In this document: piece by piece, positions 58,302 through 64,000 of the stretch | How positions within the stretch are numbered: the first letter of the stretch is position 1 | How the letters are laid out: every line of letters begins with the position of its first letter | NCBI GenBank assembly: GCA_902362925.1 | Contig: CABIYL010000014.1 | Source: Pseudoflavonifractor sp902362925 | GTDB lineage: Bacteria > Bacillota > Clostridia > Oscillospirales > Oscillospiraceae | DNA length: 64,000 nucleotides | Reading direction: 5' to 3' (one strand) | Notes under the pieces: generated by a model | Database searches by the model: none | Told to the model about the DNA's origin: nothing | Seen by the model: the letters and a program-made list of their open reading frames with translations, nothing else | Made by a program: the position numbers and the translations under genes

Positions 58302-59603
58302 TTACTTCTTGGGCACCAGCACTTCCTGGCCGCCCATGTAGGGACGCAGGGCGACGGGGATCTTCACGGAGCCGTCGGCCTGGAGGTTGTTCTCCAGGAA
58401 GGCGATGAGCATGCGGGGAGGGGCGACGACGGTGTTGTTGAGGGTGTGGGGCAGGTACATGCCCTTCTCGCCCTTGACGCGCATCTTCAGGCGGCGGGCC
58501 TGGGCGTCGCCCAGGTTGGAGCAGGAGCACACCTCGAAGTACTTCTGCTGACGGGGGGACCAGGCCTCGATGTCGCAGGACTTGACCTTCAGGTCGGCCA
58601 GGTCGCCGGAGCAGCACTCCAGCTGGCGGACGGGGATATCCAGGGAGCGGAACAGCTCCACGGAGAAGCGCCACATCTTCTCATACCAGGCCATGGAGTC
58701 CTCGGGCTTGCAGACCACGACCATCTCCTGCTTCTCGAACTGGTGGATGCGGTACACGCCACGCTCTTCGATGCCGTGGGCGCCCTTCTCCTTGCGGAAG
58801 CAGGGGGAGTAGGAGGTGAGGGTCTGGGGCAGGTTGTCCTCGGGGATGATCTGGTCGATGAACTTGCCGATCATGGAGTGCTCGGAGGTACCGATGAGGT
58901 ACAGGTCCTCGCCCTCAATCTTGTACATCATGGCGTCCATCTCGGTCTGGCTCATGACGCCCTCCACCACGTTGCCGTGGATCATGAAGGGGGGGATGCA
59001 GTAGGTGAAGCCCTTGTTGATCATGAAGTCACGGGCGTAGGCCAGCACGGCGGAGTGGAGCCGGGCGATGTCGCCCATCAGGTAATAGAAGCCGTTGCCG
59101 GAGACACGGCCGGCGGCATCCATGTCCACGCCGTTGAAGGTCTCCATGATCTGGGTGTGGTAGGGGATCTCAAAGTCGGGGGTGACAGGCTCGCCGAAGC
59201 GCTCAACCTCCACGTTGCAGGAGTCGTCGGGGCCGATGGGCACGGAGGGGTCGATGATGTTGGGGATCTGCAGCATGATGTGGCGGATCTCCTCGGCCAG
59301 CTTGACCTCCTGATCCTCCAGCTCGGCCAGACGGTCGGCGTTGGCCTTGACCTGGGCCTTGACGGCCTCGGCCTCCTCCAGCTTGGAGGGGTCCTTCTTG
59401 GCCTGGCCCATCAGCATGCCGATCTGCTTGGAGAGGGTGTTGCGGCTGGCACGCAGCTCGTTGGCCTCGGTCATGGCGGCCCGGTTGGCGGCGTCCAGCT
59501 CCAGCACCTTGTCCACCAGGGGCAGCTTGGCGTCCTGGAACTTCTTCTTGATGTTCTCCTTGACGGCTTCGGGATTCTCACGGATAAAACGAATGTCCAG
59601 CAT
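58302..59603 (-). CDS. serS: seryl-tRNA synthetase
   Basis: SerS charges tRNA-Ser. The 433-residue protein has an N-terminal coiled-coil arm (about 30-105) that clasps the long variable arm, and a class II core with motif 2 FRKEKGAHG and motif 3 near the C-terminus. A parS-like site lies upstream (59660-59675) just before its leader. Confidence 0.97.
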   Translation of the reverse strand: MLDIRFIRENPEAVKENIKKKFQDAKLPLVDKVLELDAANRAAMTEANELRASRNTLSKQIGMLMGQAKKDPSKLEEAEAVKAQVKANADRLAELEDQEVKLAEEIRHIMLQIPNIIDPSVPIGPDDSCNVEVERFGEPVTPDFEIPYHTQIMETFNGVDMDAAGRVSGNGFYYLMGDIARLHSAVLAYARDFMINKGFTYCIPPFMIHGNVVEGVMSQTEMDAMMYKIEGEDLYLIGTSEHSMIGKFIDQIIPEDNLPQTLTSYSPCFRKEKGAHGIEERGVYRIHQFEKQEMVVVCKPEDSMAWYEKMWRFSVELFRSLDIPVRQLECCSGDLADLKVKSCDIEAWSPRQQKYFEVCSCSNLGDAQARRLKMRVKGEKGMYLPHTLNNTVVAPPRMLIAFLENNLQADGSVKIPVALRPYMGGQEVLVPKK

Positions 59604-59659
59604 GGATATGACACCTCATCATCATATTATTGTGGTGCGGGGGATGTCCCCCGGAGAAA

Positions 59660-59675
59660 TGTTTCACGTGAAACA
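59660..59675. promoter_or_regulatory. parS site 1
   Basis: Perfect 16-bp TGTTTCACGTGAAACA, the ParB nucleation sequence. Located between serS (start 59603) and the coiled-coil gene, about 0.6 kb from parB. Confidence 0.95.
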
Positions 59676-59684
59676 GGGGAGCGC

Positions 59685-60269
59685 TCAGCCCAGGGCCTCT
59701 TTGATCTCCTGGTACTGTTGAGCGGGGGAGGGGTCGCCCTCACGGCCGGTGAGGGCCTCCTGGGGCAGGTACTGGGGCAGACCGGCGGCCTCAAACTCGG
59801 CCATCATGTTGGCCGCGTCGGTGTAGTAGCCACGGGAGAACTGCCGCTGGATACGCCAGAACCAGTCCATGGCCTCCAGGGCCTTCTGGGCGCTGTCCTG
59901 GGCGGTCTGGGCGCTCTCGGCGTCGGACTGGGCGCCGGAGAGCTGGCTCTGGGCCTCGTCCAGCTGCTTCTGCAGGTCGGCCACCTGGCCCTCCAGATCC
60001 TCCACCTCACTAGTCAGCCGGTCCTTTTCGGCGATCAGGTTGTTGATGGAGTCAAAGGCGTTGTTTGATGTGGCCTGCAGGCCGGAGATGGCCTGCTCAT
60101 TGGCCCGCTGCTGCATGAAATAGGAGAGGAGCAGCAGCAGGAAGGCGGCGGCAAAGAGAATGGTCAGATAGCCCATTACCGAGACCTTTTTGTGGGGCTT
60201 GGCGTGCTCCGCCTCGTGCTGGAGGTGCTGGACCTCCTGCTCCTCGTTGTTGTGGTCCTGCTGGTTCAA
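59685..60269 (-). CDS. membrane-anchored coiled-coil protein
   Basis: This 194-residue protein has a charged N-terminus, one membrane segment (about 33-50) and a long coiled coil (about 65-135) rich in Gln, Glu, Asp and Leu, then a small C-terminal region. It resembles periplasmic or septal coiled-coil proteins in design only. The start overlaps or abuts the parB stop (60266). Such a gene next to parAB is unusual; a role in segregation or division is speculative. Confidence 0.7.
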   Translation of the reverse strand: MNQQDHNNEEQEVQHLQHEAEHAKPHKKVSVMGYLTILFAAAFLLLLLSYFMQQRANEQAISGLQATSNNAFDSINNLIAEKDRLTSEVEDLEGQVADLQKQLDEAQSQLSGAQSDAESAQTAQDSAQKALEAMDWFWRIQRQFSRGYYTDAANMMAEFEAAGLPQYLPQEALTGREGDPSPAQQYQEIKEALG

Positions 60270-61165
60270 AGAGAAGTGCCTCCCTTCCCGCCGGAGGTCT
60301 GCTCCAGCGCCTCAAGAAGGGCGGTCAGGTCCTCGTCGCCGTAGTATTCCAGCTCTACCTTGCCCTTTTTGGCCCCCTGGACAATGGACACCTTCCGGCC
60401 CAGACGGGCGGACAGGTCCTTGGCGGCGGCGTCACGGTAGATTTTCATGGGGTCGGGGGCGGGAGCGGTCTCCTCCTCGGCCTCCTCGGCGGCCTGGCTG
60501 ATGCGCTTGGCCATGGCCTCGGTCTGGCGGACGGACAGGTCCTCCTCCACCACCTTCTGGGCCAGCCGCTTCTGCAGCTCGCCGCCGGGGACGGAGAGAA
60601 TGGCGCGGGCGTGTCCGGCGGACAGCCGTCCCTCCTCCAGCAGCATGCGCACGGCGTCGGGCAGAGCCAGCAGCCGCATGGCGTTGGCCACGGCGGAACG
60701 GGACTTGCCCACCTGCTGGGCCACTTCCTCCTGGGTGAGGCCGTACTCCTCCACCAGGACCTTGTAGCCGCCGGCCTCTTCAATGGGGTTCAAATCTTCC
60801 CGCTGGAGGTTCTCGATGAGGCCCAGCTCCATGACCTTCCGGTCGTCGGCCTCGATGACCACGGCGGGCACCTCGGCGAGCCCCGCCTGCTTGGAGGCAC
60901 GCCAGCGCCGCTCTCCGGCGATGATCTGGTAGTAGCCGGAGGAGAGGCGGCGGACGGTGAGGGGCTGAATGAGTCCATGGGTGCGGATGGACTCGGCCAG
61001 GTCGCTGAGGGATTCCTCATCAAACCGTTTGCGGGGCTGCTTGATGCCCGGCTCTACCTGGGAGATGGGCAGCATGACCGAGCCGCCCTCCTGGGTTTTC
61101 AGGGCGGCGTCGCCCAGCAGGGCGCCCAGGCCCTTGCCCAGGCCACGGTCCTTGTTCACCGGCAA
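60266..61165 (-). CDS. parB: chromosome-partitioning protein ParB (Spo0J)
   Basis: ParB binds parS, uses CTP to form a sliding clamp, and recruits SMC. The 299-residue protein has the CTP-binding GERRWRA motif, the ENLQREDLNPIEEA segment, and the central helix-turn-helix domain for parS recognition. A C-terminal dimerisation region follows. parA is 31 bp upstream; the two are co-transcribed. Confidence 0.97.
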   Translation of the reverse strand: MPVNKDRGLGKGLGALLGDAALKTQEGGSVMLPISQVEPGIKQPRKRFDEESLSDLAESIRTHGLIQPLTVRRLSSGYYQIIAGERRWRASKQAGLAEVPAVVIEADDRKVMELGLIENLQREDLNPIEEAGGYKVLVEEYGLTQEEVAQQVGKSRSAVANAMRLLALPDAVRMLLEEGRLSAGHARAILSVPGGELQKRLAQKVVEEDLSVRQTEAMAKRISQAAEEAEEETAPAPDPMKIYRDAAAKDLSARLGRKVSIVQGAKKGKVELEYYGDEDLTALLEALEQTSGGKGGTSL

Positions 61166-61196
61166 AATATATCATTCCTTTCCTGTGGGCTGGGGC

Positions 61197-61958
61197 TCAG
61201 CCCTTGTTTTTCTCCATGACCTCCCGGGCCAGCTCCTGATAGGCTTCGGCGCCCCGGGAGAGACTGTCGTAAGCGCTGACGGGCTTGCCGTAGCTGGGGG
61301 CCTCGGCCAGCCGCACGTTGCGGGGGATGACGGTGGCGTACACCTGGCCGGGGAAGTGGCGCTTGACCTCCTCCGCCACCTGCATGGACAGGTTGGTGCG
61401 GCCGTCGTACATGGTGAGCACCACGCCCTCCAGCTCGATGGCCGGATTGAGGGAGCGCTTCACGATGCGGATGGTGGACAGCAGGTCGCTGAGACCCTCC
61501 AGGGCGTAGTACTCGCACTGGACGGGCACCATGATGGTGTCGGCGGCGCAGAGGGAGTTGAGGGTGAGCAGCTCCAGAGAGGGGGGACAGTCGATGAGGA
61601 TGTAGTCGTACTTGTCCGAGAGCTGCTCCAGGGCATTTTTCAGGAGATACTCCCGCTTGTCAATGCCGATCATCTCCACGGTGGCGCCGGTGAGGGCCTT
61701 GTTGGCGGGCAGTACGTCGCCGTAGGGGGTCTCCACCACAGCCCGCTTTACGTCGGCGCCGTTGATGAGCACGTCGTAGATGTTGGGGGAGGCGGTGGTT
61801 TTGTCCACGCCGAAGCCGGAGGTAGCGTTGGCCTGGGGGTCGAAATCGCACACCAGTACCCGGGCGCCCTCCTCTTTCAGGGCCGCGGCCAGGTTGACGC
61901 ACGTGGTGGTCTTGCCCACGCCGCCCTTCTGATTGACGATAGCAATGGTTTTAGCCAT
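61197..61958 (-). CDS. parA: chromosome-partitioning ATPase ParA (Soj)
   Basis: ParA/Soj is a Walker-type ATPase that binds nucleoid DNA and controls DnaA and origin segregation. The 253-residue protein has the deviant Walker A KGGVGKTT (about 11-18), and DFDPQANATSG with DYILIDCPPSL. AGGTGCC precedes the ATG. Confidence 0.97.
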   Translation of the reverse strand: MAKTIAIVNQKGGVGKTTTCVNLAAALKEEGARVLVCDFDPQANATSGFGVDKTTASPNIYDVLINGADVKRAVVETPYGDVLPANKALTGATVEMIGIDKREYLLKNALEQLSDKYDYILIDCPPSLELLTLNSLCAADTIMVPVQCEYYALEGLSDLLSTIRIVKRSLNPAIELEGVVLTMYDGRTNLSMQVAEEVKRHFPGQVYATVIPRNVRLAEAPSYGKPVSAYDSLSRGAEAYQELAREVMEKNKG

Positions 61959-62111
61959 AGGGGCACCTGCCTTTTCACAGCATTTGTGGGGCTGAAAAGC
62001 ACCCTCCGGGCCGGAGCAGGCAGGCTTTTGCGTCAGCCATACCGCAGGGAGGTTTGTTCAGCAGACATTATTATAATATTGATGTCCGCTCATTTCAACT
62101 GATTTTACCCA

Positions 62112-62127
62112 TGTTTCACGTGAAACA
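62112..62127. promoter_or_regulatory. parS site 2
   Basis: Perfect TGTTTCACGTGAAACA embedded in a longer 20-bp palindrome (CA...TG). Upstream of parA in the noc-parA spacer. Confidence 0.95.
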
Positions 62128-62154
62128 TGCACCCATGGTTTTTGTGAAAGAGGT

Positions 62155-62192
62155 AAAAAAGCCCGGAGTGTTTCACGTGAAACACTCCGGGC
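62155..62192 (-). terminator. parS site 3 embedded in an intrinsic terminator
   Basis: A perfect 32-bp palindrome (62161-62192) has parS TGTTTCACGTGAAACA at its centre (62169-62184), extended by GCCCGGAG and CTCCGGGC. On the minus strand it is followed by TTTTTT (62160-62155), so the transcript of noc could fold it into an intrinsic terminator. Confidence 0.85.
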
Positions 62193-62269
62193 AAGGGGGA
62201 TGCCTGGCAGACGGTGGAAAGATAGGGAAGGGCGGTGGAAGAATGTGGGGACAAGTGGAAAACTCCCCG

Positions 62270-62285
62270 TATTTCACGTGAAACA
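62270..62285. promoter_or_regulatory. parS-like site 4 (parS/Noc-site hybrid)
   Basis: TATTTCACGTGAAACA differs from parS by one base (second position A). The TATTTC left arm equals that of the Noc-binding consensus TATTTCCCGGGAAATA. It lies 4 bp after the noc stop codon. Confidence 0.75.
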
Positions 62286-62289
62286 CAGG

Positions 62290-63096
62290 TCAGGCCGTCC
62301 GCTTGGGAATGCGGATGGTGAGCAGGATGGAGTCCTCAGTCTCCTGCCGCTCACACGCCGCGTCCACCCCGGCGGTCTTCATCATGGTCAGACCCTTGGT
62401 CACCGTGTTGAGGAAGAACCGCACATCCTTAATTAAATAGGTGGGCTTACGCCGCTTGGGCGGAGCGGGGGAGAGCAGGGACTCCACATAGGCCTCGGTT
62501 CTGGCCACGGTGAGATGCTCCTGGGCAATGTACTGGGCGGCTTTCATCTGCAGCTCCGGGTTCTCCAGCCTGAGCAGCGCACGGGCGTGGCGCTCGGTAC
62601 ATCCCGCCTCCAGCAGCAGCTTGAGCACCTGAGGGGGCAGCCTGAGCAGCCGCAGCTTGTTGGCCACAGCCGACTGGGATTTGCCAATCCGCCGTGCGGC
62701 CTCCTCCTGAGACAGGTTGTAAGTACAGATAAGCCGGGACAGGGCGGCGGCCTCCTCCACAAAGTCCAAATCCCGGCGCTGGAGGTTCTCCACCAGAGCC
62801 AGCAGGGAGGAGTTCTCCTGGTCCACCCGCAGGATGATGCAGGGTACCTCCTTCAGACCGGCCATCCGGGAGGCACGCAGCCGCCGCTCTCCGGACACCA
62901 ACTCATAGCCTCCGCCGGCCTTGCGCACCGACAGGGGCTGGAGCACCCCGTGCTCCCGGATGCTCTCCGCCAGCTCCTCCAGTCCCTCCTGGGAGAAATA
63001 TTTCCTGGGCTGGTCCGGATTGGGCACAATCAGGCTCTCCGGGAGAAAATGAACCCGATTGGTCTCATACAGTCCCTTTTTGCGCAGCAGGGCCAT
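62290..63096 (-). CDS. noc: nucleoid occlusion protein Noc, ParB paralogue
   Basis: Noc binds NBS sites across the chromosome, uses CTP, and prevents division over the nucleoid. The 268-residue protein has the same core as ParB (GERRLRASRMAG, NLQRRDLDFVEEAAALSRL, HTH region) and a C-terminal domain ending in LLTIRIPKRTA. ATG 63096, 8 bp after GGAGG, is preferred over 63138. The N-terminus lacks the clear amphipathic helix of B. subtilis Noc, so it could also be a second ParB-type protein. Confidence 0.82.
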   Translation of the reverse strand: MALLRKKGLYETNRVHFLPESLIVPNPDQPRKYFSQEGLEELAESIREHGVLQPLSVRKAGGGYELVSGERRLRASRMAGLKEVPCIILRVDQENSSLLALVENLQRRDLDFVEEAAALSRLICTYNLSQEEAARRIGKSQSAVANKLRLLRLPPQVLKLLLEAGCTERHARALLRLENPELQMKAAQYIAQEHLTVARTEAYVESLLSPAPPKRRKPTYLIKDVRFFLNTVTKGLTMMKTAGVDAACERQETEDSILLTIRIPKRTA

Positions 63097-63253
63097 GGAG
63101 ACGACCTCCTTTGTAAAATGGGTTATCCTGTTATCCATATTTTACCACACTTAAACGAGAAACAAGGCGCAGCAGGTCGAACGGGAAATATTTTCCATAT
63201 TCTGCCGGTACGGCCGCCGGAAAGGGCATTTGCTCTTTCCTCAGGCCGCCGAT

Positions 63254-63264
63254 TATGCTATGAT
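63254..63264 (+). promoter_or_regulatory. extended -10 promoter candidate of the terminal SLH gene
   Basis: TATGCTATGAT contains TGN-TATGAT, an extended -10 with no good -35 at the usual distance. About 70 nt of leader. Confidence 0.4.
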
Positions 63265-63337
63265 GGAGATAAGTATGGGCGCCCTGTTTTGGGGCCGCCT
63301 GAGGAGAGAATCCACCTGAAACGGAGGTATTTCGACT

Positions 63338-64000
63338 ATGAAGCGTTCTGTTGCCGCCGCCTTTCTGACGGTGTGTCTGCTGTTGTCCCTGTTGGTGGTG
63401 CCTGCCGCCGCCGCCGGGGGTTATTCCGACGTGCCCGAGGGAGACTGGGCCGCCGAGGTCATTGAAAAAGCCACTGCCTACGGCCTCATTGAGGGCAAGG
63501 GAGACGGCACCTTCGGCTACGGGGAGTACATGAACCGGGCCTCCTTTGTGACGGTGCTGTGCCGTATGTTCGGCTGGGAGATGGTGAAGCCGGAGAAGCC
63601 CTCCTTCTCCGACTGCGACCCGGGCAAGTGGTACTACTCCGCCGTGGAGACCGCCCTGGCCAACGGGGCCATCGACTCGGGGATTTACTTCCGGCCCGAC
63701 GACGACATCAGCCGCCAGGACATGGCCATCATGCTGGTGCGTGCCCTGGGGTATGAGAACCTGGCCCTGACCCAGGCTTCGGCGGAGCTGCCCTTTGCCG
63801 ACGTGACGGAGAACAAGGGGTACATCGCCCTGGCCTATGAGTTCGGCATCATCAACGGCGTCAAGCAGGCCGACGGCAGCCTGCTCTTCCTGCCCAGCCA
63901 CTCCTCCACCCGCCAGGAGGCGGCGGCCATGCTGGTGCGGGTGTACGACAAGTACCACGCCGACATCGACTTCCTCCACGGCTTCTACGCCATGAGCTCC
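63338..64000 (+). CDS. S-layer homology domain protein, C-terminus beyond the window
   Basis: The first 221 residues are visible. A signal peptide (about 1-25) is followed by three SLH repeats: YSDVPEGDWAAEVIEKATAYGLI (about 29-51), FSDCDPGKWYYSAVETALANGAI (about 92-114) and FADVTENKGYIALAYEFGIINGV (about 156-178), each with a TRQE/SRQD/NRAS turn. GGAGG precedes the ATG. The gene runs past the right edge, so the functional domain is unknown. Confidence 0.88.
   Translation, partial: MKRSVAAAFLTVCLLLSLLVVPAAAAGGYSDVPEGDWAAEVIEKATAYGLIEGKGDGTFGYGEYMNRASFVTVLCRMFGWEMVKPEKPSFSDCDPGKWYYSAVETALANGAIDSGIYFRPDDDISRQDMAIMLVRALGYENLALTQASAELPFADVTENKGYIALAYEFGIINGVKQADGSLLFLPSHSSTRQEAAAMLVRVYDKYHADIDFLHGFYAMSS

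Noticed and set aside
1..64000. CRISPR arrays, tRNA or rRNA genes, transposases, prophage
   Set aside because: No direct-repeat/spacer pattern, cloverleaf, rRNA motif, transposase or integrase was seen; the unfamiliar repeats are intergenic and non-coding.

Overview
The window is a high-GC (about 60%) chromosomal segment of an endospore-forming Firmicute. Gene content (gpr germination protease, DarA, RicT, RemB, Noc, T-box leaders, SLH-domain surface proteins) and protein style point to a gut Oscillospiraceae member of the Flavonifractor/Lawsonibacter/Pseudoflavonifractor kind. That placement comes from general familiarity, not from a search. The window carries the replication origin: DnaA boxes cluster between dnaN and dnaA (about 37.54-37.68 kb). 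No tRNA, rRNA, CRISPR array or insertion sequence was seen. Two runs of N (12408-12691 and 42686-42906) are assembly gaps.

Left part (1-27.5 kb) is a mixed housekeeping region: mnmA, mnmG, a YkuE-like phosphoesterase, a G5/LysM/M23 cell-wall endopeptidase with a WalR-type box, a small membrane protein behind two SOS-like boxes, T-box-controlled glyS, an LtaS-like sulfatase, lepA, an XRE regulator divergent from pta, a DEAD-box helicase with a leader hairpin, an AroK-like kinase, zinc-ribbon membrane proteins, gpr, rpsT, a BrkB-family protein, a pentapeptide-repeat protein and rnhA. Centre (27.6-43.6 kb) is the origin core. Leftward run dnaA, dnaN, a hotdog thioesterase, yaaA, recF, two small membrane genes, remB, a PH-domain gene, a lipoprotein gene, gyrB and gyrA. 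Rightward run rpmH, rnpA, yidD, yidC, jag and an AIM24 gene cut by the second gap. Right part (43.7-63.1 kb) is an unbroken block of minus-strand genes that read toward the origin: ricT-holB-darA-yaaO, a tyrosine phosphatase, aspS, an SLH gene, hisS with its T-box, an MGS-like gene, minD, rsmG, mscL, serS, parB, parA and noc. Four parS or parS-like sites lie among the last of these. A second SLH gene runs off the right edge.

The genes form the usual origin-proximal machine: initiation (DnaA, DnaN, RecF, gyrase), segregation and nucleoid occlusion (ParABS, Noc, MinD), protein synthesis and RNA modification (four aminoacyl-tRNA synthetases, MnmA, MnmG, RsmG, LepA) and envelope assembly (YidC, LtaS-like, M23, SLH). 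The most unusual content is between genes. A dispersed repeat of about 260 bp occurs five times, and between co-directional genes it is always antisense to them. A short palindromic repeat shows compensatory hairpin changes. One parS site is built into the stem of an intrinsic terminator. The hisS T-box has an Asp specifier. A heptamer tandem repeat throws a small gene out of frame.
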